Positions 52,782 through 61,206 of a stretch of 64,000 nt of DNA are shown here, piece after piece. Positions within the stretch are counted from its first letter, which is position 1. Each line of letters begins with the position of its first letter. A program made the position numbers and the translations under genes. Source of the DNA: Mucisphaera sp965279675 (lineage in GTDB: Bacteria > Planctomycetota > Phycisphaerae > Phycisphaerales > Phycisphaeraceae); contig NZ_CBDIIJ010000002.1 of NCBI RefSeq assembly GCF_965279675.1, positions 1,612,001-1,676,000 of the forward strand, written 5' to 3'. The notes below the pieces were generated by a model. That model searched no databases. It was not told the origin of the DNA and saw only the letters and a program-made list of their open reading frames with translations.

Positions 52782-54653
52782 TCAAGCTGCGGTGCGGATC
52801 GTGTCGCTGCGGCGAAGGAGCGTGGTTCCGAGGCCGGTCAGCAGGAACAGGGAGGTGGGTTCGGGGATGGCGTTGGCATCGAAGCCGAAGTTGGTGGCGA
52901 GGAGTGAGAGGTCGATGAGGTTGACGATGGTGTCGCCCGAGAAATCGCCGCCGGCCCAGTTGGAGAAGGTCTCGAAGTTGGTGGCGAGGTTGGAGAGGTC
53001 GATGAGGTTGACACGGCCGTCGAGGTTGGTGTCGCCTCGGATGGTGCCGAGGATGTTTTCGATGAGGTAGGTGGCGTCGTCGAGGTCGATGAGTCCGGCG
53101 TCGCCGTCGAGGTCGAAGAGCGGGTTGGCCTGGCCGATGGTGGCGAAGAGGAGGTCGATGTCGGCGCTGTCGACGACGCCGCTGAGATCGACGTCTCCGG
53201 GCAGGGCGGCGACGGGTGACCAGGTGAGTGTGGCGACGGCGCGTCTTGGGAGGGTGTAGGTGAAGGTATCGCCGTCGCGGTCGAGGGTGAAGGTCTGGTT
53301 GGACTGGGTGGGGTTGAGGGCGATGAGGACTTCGGAGCCGTCGGGATTGAGGAAGGCAACGGTTTCGAGGGTGCCGTCGAAGGTGGAGGACTCGATACGA
53401 ACGGCGCCGGGCTGGACGAACTTGCTGGCGTGGGCGAGGGCGTAGTACTCGACTTCGCGGGTGATTTCGCCGGTGTTGGTGTCGATGGTGACGACGCCTC
53501 GGCAGTTGGTGCAGCCGCCGAGTCTGGGTCCGTCGTTCTGGTCGAGGGCGAGGTTCCAGTAGAGAACGGTCTTGGACCAGTTGCGGGTGCTGCCGATGAT
53601 GAGGTTATCGAAGTTCCACATCAGGTTGTCTTCGAAGTTGGGCGCGAAGTCGCCGCCCGAGATCTCGGTGAAGTAGATGTCCTTGTCGGGTCGGAACTGC
53701 TGGAGGAGGGACTGGTTTTCGACGACGCCTGCGTAGCCGTGGAAGGCGGCTCCGGCGATGTACTGATCGGCTTCGGGGTCGTTCATGACGATGAGGGGGT
53801 AGTTCCACTCGTCCCAGTTGTGGTCGTAGGCGAGGATCTGTGTGTCGATGTGGTTGGCTTCGAGCAGGGGGCCGAGGTGGTCGCCGATGAAGGTGCTCTG
53901 CTGGAAGGTGCTCATGGTCATCGTTGGGTAGGTTGATGAGGCGTTGAGCGGTTCGTTCTGGACGGTGAGGGTATCGATGGGCAGGCCGTGGGCGGAGTAG
54001 GCTTGGATGAAGCGTTTGAAGTAGTTGGCGTAGGCGTCGTGGTACTGGGTTTGGAGCGACCCGCCGTAGAGCGACTGGTTGTTCTTCATCCAGGCGGGTG
54101 CTGACCAGGGCGAGGCCATGAGCTGGAGGTTGGGGTTGAGCGCGGCGGCCTGCTGGAGGGCGGGGATCTTGTCGGCCTCGTCCATGGCGATGGAGAAGGA
54201 AGCGAGGGTGGGATCGGCCTGGCCGGCGGGCAGGTCGTGGTAGGTGTAGTGGGAGGTGGAGAAGTCCGAGGCACCCATCGGGATGCGCATGTAGCTGAGG
54301 CCGATGCCGGTTTCGGGTGAGAAGAGGTCTTCCATCAATGCGTCGCGGGCAGTGGGCGTGAGTTCGTTGCGGATGAGCAGCGCGGAGCTGTCGGTCATAG
54401 CGGCACCGAAGCCTTCCATGACCTGGTAGGTCGTGGAGGGATCGACGGTGATGGTTAGCGGTGTGCCTGGGCCGGGCTGGTTGAAGAGGACGGGCGCCTG
54501 CTGGTTGAGGAGCTGGGTTTGGTCGCCGGTGGTGATCCAGCTCTGGACGGGGCTGAGTGCGTGCGCGGGCGCTTGAAGCAGGCACGCTCCGAGCGCGATG
54601 GCTCGGAGCGTGCGGAAGGAGGAAGGAGATCGGTGGGCGGCGTACACACGCAT
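52782..54653 (-). CDS. Exported GH30 glycosidase with dockerin doublet and PEP-CTERM tail
   Basis: 623 residues. A signal peptide (about 1-32, ending 'APAHA') is followed by the GH30 catalytic domain (40-490). 'VMEGFGAAMTDSSA' is the family start, acid/base Glu234 is in 'TVQNEP', nucleophile Glu330 is in 'IYFTEISGGDF', and 'LMASPWSAPAWMKNN' is also typical. The C-terminal part has dockerin-like segments ('GDVDLSGVVDSADIDLLFA', 'GDTNLDGRVNLIDLSNLATN') and the tail 'IPEPTSLFLLTGLGTTLLRR'. GH30 members of this type cleave beta-1,6-glucan or glucosylceramide. The product is probably displayed on the surface. It lies 15 bases after the double-domain PEP-CTERM gene. Confidence 0.92.
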   Translation of the reverse strand: MRVYAAHRSPSSFRTLRAIALGACLLQAPAHALSPVQSWITTGDQTQLLNQQAPVLFNQPGPGTPLTITVDPSTTYQVMEGFGAAMTDSSALLIRNELTPTARDALMEDLFSPETGIGLSYMRIPMGASDFSTSHYTYHDLPAGQADPTLASFSIAMDEADKIPALQQAAALNPNLQLMASPWSAPAWMKNNQSLYGGSLQTQYHDAYANYFKRFIQAYSAHGLPIDTLTVQNEPLNASSTYPTMTMSTFQQSTFIGDHLGPLLEANHIDTQILAYDHNWDEWNYPLIVMNDPEADQYIAGAAFHGYAGVVENQSLLQQFRPDKDIYFTEISGGDFAPNFEDNLMWNFDNLIIGSTRNWSKTVLYWNLALDQNDGPRLGGCTNCRGVVTIDTNTGEITREVEYYALAHASKFVQPGAVRIESSTFDGTLETVAFLNPDGSEVLIALNPTQSNQTFTLDRDGDTFTYTLPRRAVATLTWSPVAALPGDVDLSGVVDSADIDLLFATIGQANPLFDLDGDAGLIDLDDATYLIENILGTIRGDTNLDGRVNLIDLSNLATNFETFSNWAGGDFSGDTIVNLIDLSLLATNFGFDANAIPEPTSLFLLTGLGTTLLRRSDTIRTAA

Positions 54654-54668
54654 GGCGGTTGCTTTCGC

Positions 54669-56126
54669 TTAGCCCTTCGGCTGTGAACGGCGGGCGAGAC
54701 CGAGGAGGCCGAGGCCCAGCAGCGTGGCGGCGGCGGGTTCTGGGATTGCGGCGGTGGAGCCGAAGTTGGTGGCGAGGAGCGAGAGGTCGATGAGGTTGAC
54801 GAGGCCGTCGCCAGAGAAATCGCCGCCTGCCCAGCCGGCTGCTTGGCTGAAGTTGGTGGCGAGGGCGGAGAGGTCGATCAGGTCGACGGTTTGATCGAGG
54901 TTGGCGTCGCCGAAGAAGGTGGCGAGGATGTTGAGGACGAGGGCGTCGACGTCGGTGCTGTCGGCGGTGCCGCCGTTCTGTGCGACGTCGAAGGCGGCAT
55001 CGGTGGAACCGAGGTTGGCGTAGAGGAAATCGATGTCGTCGGCGTTGATGGTGCCGTCGCCGTTGGTATCGCCAAGCTGCTGGGCAAGGACTTCGACGAG
55101 GCTCGTGTCGAAGATGAAGGCGCTGGCCTGATCTTGCCCGGCGAAGCCGAAGTTGACGTTGTTGAAGGAGACGACCGGGCGGACAAAGGCTGTGCCGGCG
55201 ACGGCGGTACCCGTGACCTCGAAGCTGAGGCCATCGCCCGTGGTGGAGGTATCGATCTGGACGACGGTTTCGCCGAGTTTGGTGCTGTCATCGGCGGCGT
55301 AGTACTCAAGGCCGAAGAAGAGGTCGGCGTCCCAGTTTGCTTCGATGCGTACGTCTTCGAGGGTGAACTTGTAGTCGGTGCCCTCGGTGCCGGCGATCTT
55401 CTGTTGCCAGGCGAAGCCTTCGTTGCCGACGAAGTCGGCGAAGAGGCTGAGGTGGGCGTTGTCGGGGCCGAAGATCTCGTCGAAGCTGACGTTGCCGAAC
55501 TGGCTCCAGGTGTGGCCGATGGGACCGCCGTCGCCCCCGAAGCCGGGGTTGCGGATGAGGTCGCCGCCGGGAGCGGGGGTTTCGGATAGGAAGCTGTCGA
55601 AGACGAAAAGGTTGGCCTGCGACTGTCCGGCGTAGGTGAAGTTGACGTTGTCGAAGCGGGCGATGGGTCGGACGAAGGCGGTGCCTGGGACGGCGGTGCC
55701 TGAGGCGGTGAAGAAGTTGCCATCGACGGCGGGGACGCCTGCGGTGTCGACGAGGGTCAGGGATTCGCCGAGCTTGGTGACGGCGTCTGCGGCGTAGTAC
55801 TCGAGGCCGACGAAGAGGTCGGCGTCCCAGCTGCTTTCGACGCGGGTGTCGAGCAGTTCGAAGGTGTAGCTGGCACCGGGGGTGCCGACGACGCCTTCCT
55901 GGAAGACCCCGCCGATGTTGCCGACAAAGTCGGCGAAGAGGCTGGCGTGGCCGTTGGCTCCGAAGAACTCGTTGAAGCCGGCTGCGCCGAAGGCACCCCA
56001 GCCGTCGCCGGTGGGCGGGCCGTCGAAGGTGGGGTTGACGAGCAGGTTGGTGCGTGCCATGGCGGGGCTGGCGAAGCCGATGGCGAGCAGGGCGGTGACG
56101 AGCAGGCCTGAGGTAGAGCGATACAT
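54669..56126 (-). CDS. PEP-CTERM protein with two tandem lectin-like domains and dockerin repeats
   Basis: 485 residues. After the signal peptide (1-24) come two copies of one roughly 160-residue beta-sandwich domain. Copy 1 begins 'NLLVNPTFDGPPTGDGWGAF' and copy 2 'DLIRNPGFGGDGGPIGHTWS'. Shared blocks are 'HASLFADFVGN' / 'HLSLFADFVGN', 'WDADLFVGLEYYAAD' / 'WDADLFFGLEYYAAD' and 'GTAFVRPIARFDNVNF' / 'GTAFVRPVVSFNNVNF'. Dockerin-like repeats follow ('GDTNGDGTINADDIDFLYAN', 'GDFSGDGLVNLIDLSLLATN') and then the tail 'IPEPAAATLLGLGLLGLARR'. The fold pattern is that of carbohydrate-binding jelly-rolls. It probably binds the glycan attacked by the neighbouring GH5 and GH30. Confidence 0.85.
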   Translation of the reverse strand: MYRSTSGLLVTALLAIGFASPAMARTNLLVNPTFDGPPTGDGWGAFGAAGFNEFFGANGHASLFADFVGNIGGVFQEGVVGTPGASYTFELLDTRVESSWDADLFVGLEYYAADAVTKLGESLTLVDTAGVPAVDGNFFTASGTAVPGTAFVRPIARFDNVNFTYAGQSQANLFVFDSFLSETPAPGGDLIRNPGFGGDGGPIGHTWSQFGNVSFDEIFGPDNAHLSLFADFVGNEGFAWQQKIAGTEGTDYKFTLEDVRIEANWDADLFFGLEYYAADDSTKLGETVVQIDTSTTGDGLSFEVTGTAVAGTAFVRPVVSFNNVNFGFAGQDQASAFIFDTSLVEVLAQQLGDTNGDGTINADDIDFLYANLGSTDAAFDVAQNGGTADSTDVDALVLNILATFFGDANLDQTVDLIDLSALATNFSQAAGWAGGDFSGDGLVNLIDLSLLATNFGSTAAIPEPAAATLLGLGLLGLARRSQPKG

Positions 56127-56189
56127 GGTGTTTCTCCTGGGTGAAAACGCCCCGCGACGCGTTAGCGCCGCAGAGCGGGTGAGGCTGGT

Positions 56190-56789
56190 TTAGCCGATGG
56201 CACGGCGACGGAGGATCATCCCGCCGAGCAGGGCCATCGCGCCGAACGCCGAGGGCGTCGGGACGACGGTGAGTGAGCTATCGAAGATGAAGGCATTCTC
56301 CTGGCCGTTCGCCGTGCTGACGACGTTGTCGAACAGGATGATGGGCCGGATGAACACGGTGCCGGGAACGGCGGTGCCGGTCATCGAGAAGCTGAGGCCG
56401 TCGCCGGTGACGGAGAGATCGATCGGGACGATGTTCTCGCCGATCTTTGTGGCGTCATCGGCCTGGTAGTACTCGAGGCCGAAGCGGTAGTTGGCGTCGA
56501 TGTTCTCTTCGAGTCGGACATCCAACAGGTCGAACTGGTACTCGACGCCTGGCGTTCCGGCGATGCCGGTCTGGAAGACGCCACCGAAGTTGCCGGGGTT
56601 GTCGGAGAAGAGGCTGGCGTGGCCGTTGGGGCCGAAGAAGCTGTGGAAGCCTGCGGCGCCGAAGGAGCCCCAGCCGTCGCCGACGGGCGGGCCGTCGAAG
56701 TTGGCGTTGGTGAGCAGTTCGGCGGCCGGCGCGGAAGCGGCGGTCAGCGTCACTGCGAGCAGGGCGGTGGTGGTGAGAGCGGTTTTCAT
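56190..56789 (-). CDS. PEP-CTERM-like protein with one lectin-like domain
   Basis: 199 residues from ATG 56789 ('MKTALTTTALLAVTLTAASA'), which follows a near-perfect ribosome-binding site (AAAGGAGG). The frame start at 56849 lacks one. After the signal peptide comes a single copy of the domain doubled in the next gene: 'LLTNANFDGPPVGDGWGSFG', 'HASLFSDNPGNFGGVFQTG', 'FGLEYYQADDATKIGENIV', 'GTAVPGTVFIRPIILFDNVV'. The C-terminal 'VPTPSAFGAMALLGGMILRR' is a PEP-CTERM variant with Pro-Thr-Pro. Likely a small glycan-binding surface protein arising by duplication with its neighbour. Confidence 0.82.
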   Translation of the reverse strand: MKTALTTTALLAVTLTAASAPAAELLTNANFDGPPVGDGWGSFGAAGFHSFFGPNGHASLFSDNPGNFGGVFQTGIAGTPGVEYQFDLLDVRLEENIDANYRFGLEYYQADDATKIGENIVPIDLSVTGDGLSFSMTGTAVPGTVFIRPIILFDNVVSTANGQENAFIFDSSLTVVPTPSAFGAMALLGGMILRRRAIG

Positions 56790-56863
56790 GATTCCTCCTT
56801 TAGATACGAGCGTGGTGATACGCGGTGATGACATGATTCTCCTCCTCATGTCGAAACAGTGCC

Positions 56864-59194
56864 TTATCGCTGGCCCGTTGCCAGTCGATGTAAGGCGGAA
56901 ACGTTGGTTAGGGTCAGTCGCTGGCCGGCTTCGACCGTCGCGATGAACAGGACGCGGGCGCCGTCGGTCGGGATGGGGCCTTCGATGTGCAGACGCTGGG
57001 GACCGTTGAGGGCGGCGAGTTCTTCGAGGTCGTAGGTGACCGAGGCGCTGGTGAGCGGATGGCCGGCGGGGTGGTTGAGGGCTTCGACACGGAGCTCGAG
57101 GGTGCCGCGGAGGCCGGCGGGGACATCGGCGGTGGCGGCGAGGCGCACGCGTCCGCCGGGCGTCAGGTTCTGGGCGTCGCGGAAGAGGCCGACGCTGTCG
57201 GTCGAGCGGGTGTGGTCGAAGTGGAGGGCTTTGGCGGTCTCATCGGCGGATGCGCCGGAGCCCCAGGTGCCCCATTCGGAGGCGGGGGTGAGTGGGCCGT
57301 TGGGGAAGAGGTTTTGTTGTGAGGGATCACTGGTGGTTTGGTCTGAGGTGTGGTTGGCGAAGGTGGCGGTGGCTCGGCCGGCTTCGGCGTTGGAGGAGAC
57401 GGCGAGGCCGATGTGAGGCTGCTGAGTGAGGTTAGCGGTTGGTGCGGGGAGCCATGGGCCATCGTTATCGATACGGACTTCGACGCGGCCATTCGTCTTT
57501 CGCATGGCCAGTTCGATCGGGAACTCGCGGATGGCGAGCAGGCGTTCACGGGTGGGGCCGTTGGCTTGTGGTCGGTGGGCGAGGATGATGCGGCCGTTGG
57601 GGAAGGCGTGGAGCAGGACGTGGGCGGAGCCGGGTGTGTTGTCGCTACGGAGCATGATGCCGGCTTTGGCGTAGCGGCCGGGCGCGTCGAAGCCGGTCAG
57701 TGTGACGGCGTGGACGAAGTCGGCATCGACGGGGTTGTCGCGTTGCAGGAAGTAGAACTCGTCGGCGTTGCCCCAGATGTCCTGACCGGTGGCGAGGAGG
57801 GTGGTCTGTTCGCTGTCTCTGCGGACCGTGCCTTTGCCGGTGAGGCCGATGTCGTGGCCGGACCAGCCTTGAATCTCAGTTGAGATTTGCCAAACGGGTT
57901 CTGCGACTGGCTCGTTGTCTGCGGAAATCGTGGCGAGGGCGAGTGGGTTATTGGTGAGGTGGCGATCGACGTCGATCTGCTGGGTACCGAGTTGCTTGAA
58001 GGCTTGTTCGATCTGGGCGGCGGAGGCGGTTTTGAGGTCGGGGATGCGGTAGGGCTCGGCGTTGGCGATGAGGCACCAGTCGCTTTCGTTGATCATGCCT
58101 TCGGGGTTGATCTTGCGGAGCGACCAGACGGTGGCGTGCCAGCCGTAGCTGGCGAAGGTGTCGAAGTGGTGGCGGAGCATGTTGGGCCGGTCGACTTCGC
58201 GGAAGACCGGGTTGAACTCGCCGATGAGCATGGGGACGCGCCAGCGGTCGAGGGTCGGGCGGAGCGGTTCCATGTAATGGGTGAAGAAGCGTTCGTGGGT
58301 GTCGAGGGTGGGGTCGCCGTTGCCGAAGAGGCCCGGGTAGGTGTGGATGGTGAAGCCGGTGTTCATCCATCCGCGGGAGCGCGGGTCGCCGTAGAAGAGG
58401 AAGCCGTTGAGCAGGCCGGGGGCGTAGATCACGGTGTCTTTGTCGACTTCGCGGACGGCTGCGTAGAGCAGGTCGACGAGTTGGACGATGTCTTCGCGGA
58501 GGTCCTGCTGGAAGTCGCCCCAGGGTTCGTTGACGAGGTCGTATCCGACGACGGCGGGGTGATCGGCGTAGCGCTTGGCGACGGCTCGCCAGAGATCGGC
58601 GGTGCGCTGCTGGGCGATCTCATCGGTCCAGAGGTTGTTCTCGCCGACGCGGCCGGAGGGCATGTCGTGGCTCTGTCCGCCGGGCGCGCCGTGGAGGTCG
58701 AGGATGACGTAGAGGCCGGCCTGCTGGCAGAGGTCGATAGCGTGATCGAGCCAGCGGAAGGGGTCTTCACGCATCTCGTAGGGGCGTTCGTACTCGAGCA
58801 GGAGTTGGTAATGGAATGGCAGGCGGACGACGTTGAAGCCGAAGGCCTTGGCGTGCTTGAGCTCGCGGGCGGTGATCCAGTTGGCCCGGTAGACATCCAT
58901 GAGCCGGCGGGCCTCGGTGTCGCCGAATCGCTGGCGGAGGGTCATCAGGATGTCGTGCTGATCGCGGTAGTCGTTGCTGTCGAGGGCGAGCATCCAGGGC
59001 TCGAGGAGGAACCAGTTGCCGAGGTTGACGCCTCGTAGGATGACGGCGTCGCCGGCTTTGTTGTGGAAGTGGCCGGTGGTGTCGTTGTAGGTGAGGGGGG
59101 GGAGGCTGGCGTTGGTTTGCATAGCAAAGCCTGCTACCACGACTAACATCGTAAGTAGTAGCATCATTCGAGATGGGCAGTAGTTTTTGTTCAT
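56864..59194 (-). CDS. Exported GH5 glycosidase, exo-beta-1,3-glucanase-like
   Basis: 776 residues with a signal peptide (to about residue 29, 'VVVAGFAMQTNA'). The GH5 domain (40-380) begins 'VILRGVNLGNWFLLEPWM', strikingly like the exo-beta-1,3-glucanase branch. Acid/base Glu223 is in 'YDLVNEPWG' and nucleophile Glu326 in 'PMLIGEFNPV'. Residues 440-640 look like a concanavalin/DUF1349-type beta-sandwich ('DADFVHAVTLTGFDAPGRYA', 'AGIMLRSDN'), and a last beta domain (650-770) follows. There is no dockerin or sorting tail, so it is periplasmic or secreted. It sits between a pseudopilin gene and two PEP-CTERM genes on the same strand with gaps of 25 and 74 bases. Confidence 0.9.
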   Translation of the reverse strand: MNKNYCPSRMMLLLTMLVVVAGFAMQTNASLPPLTYNDTTGHFHNKAGDAVILRGVNLGNWFLLEPWMLALDSNDYRDQHDILMTLRQRFGDTEARRLMDVYRANWITARELKHAKAFGFNVVRLPFHYQLLLEYERPYEMREDPFRWLDHAIDLCQQAGLYVILDLHGAPGGQSHDMPSGRVGENNLWTDEIAQQRTADLWRAVAKRYADHPAVVGYDLVNEPWGDFQQDLREDIVQLVDLLYAAVREVDKDTVIYAPGLLNGFLFYGDPRSRGWMNTGFTIHTYPGLFGNGDPTLDTHERFFTHYMEPLRPTLDRWRVPMLIGEFNPVFREVDRPNMLRHHFDTFASYGWHATVWSLRKINPEGMINESDWCLIANAEPYRIPDLKTASAAQIEQAFKQLGTQQIDVDRHLTNNPLALATISADNEPVAEPVWQISTEIQGWSGHDIGLTGKGTVRRDSEQTTLLATGQDIWGNADEFYFLQRDNPVDADFVHAVTLTGFDAPGRYAKAGIMLRSDNTPGSAHVLLHAFPNGRIILAHRPQANGPTRERLLAIREFPIELAMRKTNGRVEVRIDNDGPWLPAPTANLTQQPHIGLAVSSNAEAGRATATFANHTSDQTTSDPSQQNLFPNGPLTPASEWGTWGSGASADETAKALHFDHTRSTDSVGLFRDAQNLTPGGRVRLAATADVPAGLRGTLELRVEALNHPAGHPLTSASVTYDLEELAALNGPQRLHIEGPIPTDGARVLFIATVEAGQRLTLTNVSALHRLATGQR

Positions 59195-59219
59195 ACTATG
59201 GTGCGGTTACATCACAGAC

Positions 59220-59963
59220 TTAATTCTCGGGAGGGTACGGCCAACCATTTATGAGGAAGGGGTTGACTTGCTCAGCGAAGTTCTTGCCCAGCGAACTCTG
59301 CTCAAGGTAGACCTCTCCAGACACTGTTGTGACGTGGCCGTCCATATATCCCACATTGATTGAAGAGGCGTGCGGGTAGTTTTCGAGCTGCCAGTCATTA
59401 GCAGGATTATCCTGCTCTGCGTACCACATCACGTCGTACTGAATCACTGCATCTGTCGCTGAGGTAGGCGTTGATAAATTCGAGGCTGTCAGTTCTCGGT
59501 TGGTTAGCGATGGCCACCAATACGCTGCATACGTGTTATAGCGGTAGTGGGTGACAGGAGGGTCAGTTGCTCTGAGCCAGTCTGGCCCTGCCCCACCCTC
59601 TGTGCTTGGGCAGACGAACACGGGTGAGAAGTTGCCATTTCCCTCACTACCACCGATGTATGGTGTCAGCAGATCTTGTTGAAAATCATCAACAGTGTCA
59701 CTAACTCCAGAAATGCTGGTTTCATTGGGGAAATCGTAGTTCTTAGCGAGTGGTAGGCTCTCTCGGTTGTCTGTGGCGAAAGTCACGATCGCTAGAACCT
59801 GCTGACGAACATTTGATGCACACTGCGCAGTTCGAGCCACGTTACGTGCCGCCCCCAGCGCTGGCAGCAGGATGCCGATCAGCAGTGCGATGATGCTGAT
59901 GACGACGAGCAGTTCGATCAGCGTGAAGGCGCGGTGTGTGTTGGTGAGGCGGGCGGGTTTCAT
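59220..59963 (-). CDS. Type II pseudopilin-like protein (H-X9-DG family)
   Basis: A 247-residue protein with a class III signal: positively charged leader, then 'RAFTLIELLVVISIIALLIG' with Phe-Thr-Leu-Ile-Glu at the prepilin peptidase site. The C-terminal domain contains 'NVGYMDGHVTTVSG', the H-x9-DG-like feature of the large planctomycete pseudopilin family. Such proteins are exported by type II secretion-like machinery; many occur beside glycoside hydrolases, but their function is not established. GC content in the body is lower than in its neighbours. It lies between the LacI gene (44 bases) and the GH5 gene (25 bases). Confidence 0.88.
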   Translation of the reverse strand: MKPARLTNTHRAFTLIELLVVISIIALLIGILLPALGAARNVARTAQCASNVRQQVLAIVTFATDNRESLPLAKNYDFPNETSISGVSDTVDDFQQDLLTPYIGGSEGNGNFSPVFVCPSTEGGAGPDWLRATDPPVTHYRYNTYAAYWWPSLTNRELTASNLSTPTSATDAVIQYDVMWYAEQDNPANDWQLENYPHASSINVGYMDGHVTTVSGEVYLEQSSLGKNFAEQVNPFLINGWPYPPEN

Positions 59964-60007
59964 CGGGGCACTCCAATACGGAGGAGGGGAATCGCTGTGT
60001 TCGAGTC

Positions 60008-61072
60008 TCAGGATGCGGCGTCGATGCGGTGACCGTTGGGGCTCATGCGCAGGGCGCGTGAGGGTGGGGCGGCGGTGGTCTTGTTGATTTCGAGAAACGC
60101 TTCGAGTTCGAGGTTGAGACGGGCGTCGGGTTCGGTGGCGCTGGCGGTGCCGGCGAGGGAGCGGCAGAGCCAGCGGGCGGCCTGGTAGCCGATCTCGGCG
60201 GCGTCCTGGCAGACGGCGGTGTAGACGGGGTGGGTCATTCGGCGGAGGTCTTCATCGTCGACGCCGATGATCGAGAGGTCTTCGGGGACGCGGAGGCCGA
60301 GCTCAACGGCGCGGCGGAGCGCACCGACGGTGGCAGGGGGGTCTGTGAAGAAGATGGCGGTGGGTGGATCGGGGAGGGAGAGGAAGCGGCTGAGCGCGGC
60401 GCTGCCGCCTTCGACATCGGCGCGGATGCCGATCTGCAGTTGCGGGTCGGGCTGGATGCCGGCGTCGCGGAGGGCGTCGTGGTAGGCATCGATGCGGTCG
60501 CGGTGGTCGGTGTCGATCAGGACGTGGTGGCAGAGGGCGATGCGCTCGTGGCCGAGGTGGAGCAGGTGCTCGATCGCCTGGCGGCTGGGTGCGGCTGAGT
60601 TGCAGCAGACGTAGTTGGCGTGGCCGTGGTCGAAGCGGTCGGCGACGACGACGGTGGGGAGGTCGGTATCGGCGATTTCCTGGGCGAGTTCGCGGGTCTG
60701 CCAATCGTTGCGGATGAGCAGGCCGTCGAGGTGGAGCCGGGCGGCGAGCGCCTCGAAGCCTTCGCCTTCTCGCCGCTGGCGGGGGTCGAAGACGGAAACG
60801 GCGTAGCCGGAGGCGGCGGCGGCCCGGGCAACGCCTGACCAGATGGTGGCGTCGTAGCCGCTGAACATCGGCCCGGATGTTTCATTAACAAACATCATCC
60901 CGATGGTGCCGGTGCGTGGTCGGCGTCGGCTGGCGACGTAGCCCATCCGTTTGGCCTCGTCGATGACCTTGCGTCGGAGGTGCTCGCTGACCTCCGGAGC
61001 GTTGTTCAGCGAGCGTGAGACGGTCGCTGGGGAGACGCCTAGGGAGCTGGCAATGTCGCGGACCGTGGCCAT
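60008..61072 (-). CDS. LacI-family transcriptional regulator
   Basis: A 354-residue regulator: LacI HTH 'MATVRDIASSLGVSPATVSR' and 'SLNNAPEVSEHLRRKVIDEA', hinge 'KRMGYVASRRRP', then the sugar-sensing domain ('GTIGMMFVNETSGPMF', 'HLLHLGHERIALC', 'PTAIFFTDPPATVGALRRA', 'DLSIIGVDDEDLRRM'). It resembles the LacI protein at 3669 through 'HLxxLGHERI' and 'QxAxEIGxxAARWL' near the end, so the two are paralogues. Direct and inverted TGAAAC half-sites lie upstream. By position it should control the glycoside-hydrolase run on both sides of it. Confidence 0.93.
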   Translation of the reverse strand: MATVRDIASSLGVSPATVSRSLNNAPEVSEHLRRKVIDEAKRMGYVASRRRPRTGTIGMMFVNETSGPMFSGYDATIWSGVARAAAASGYAVSVFDPRQRREGEGFEALAARLHLDGLLIRNDWQTRELAQEIADTDLPTVVVADRFDHGHANYVCCNSAAPSRQAIEHLLHLGHERIALCHHVLIDTDHRDRIDAYHDALRDAGIQPDPQLQIGIRADVEGGSAALSRFLSLPDPPTAIFFTDPPATVGALRRAVELGLRVPEDLSIIGVDDEDLRRMTHPVYTAVCQDAAEIGYQAARWLCRSLAGTASATEPDARLNLELEAFLEINKTTAAPPSRALRMSPNGHRIDAAS

Positions 61073-61089
61073 GGGTGGGTCTCGATATA

Positions 61090-61206
61090 TGAAACAAGCT
61101 GAAACAAAAGCCGAAACAAATCTAAACGCAGAGAAATAGTAACCCGTCTCGGAGGGGTGTCAAGCCTTTCTTTTCGGATTTCTGAAACGGGTCGGGGGTG
61201 TTTCAG
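61090..61206. promoter_or_regulatory. Cluster of TGAAAC half-sites upstream of the LacI gene
   Basis: TGAAAC occurs at 61090-61095 and 61100-61105, with a third GAAACAA at 61113-61119, about one helical turn apart. CTGAAAC (61182-61188) and GTTTCAG (61200-61206) form a perfect inverted repeat with an 11-base gap. GTTTCA recurs at 62605-62610, just upstream of the cytosolic GH30 gene. These are good candidate operators for the LacI protein encoded at 60008. The inverted repeat overlaps the stop of the GH30 gene, so a hairpin role is also possible. Confidence 0.5.

Noticed and set aside
61182..61206. Inverted repeat as a terminator of the GH30 gene
   Set aside because: It overlaps the stop codon, has an 11-base loop and no T-run on the minus strand, so an operator seems at least as likely.
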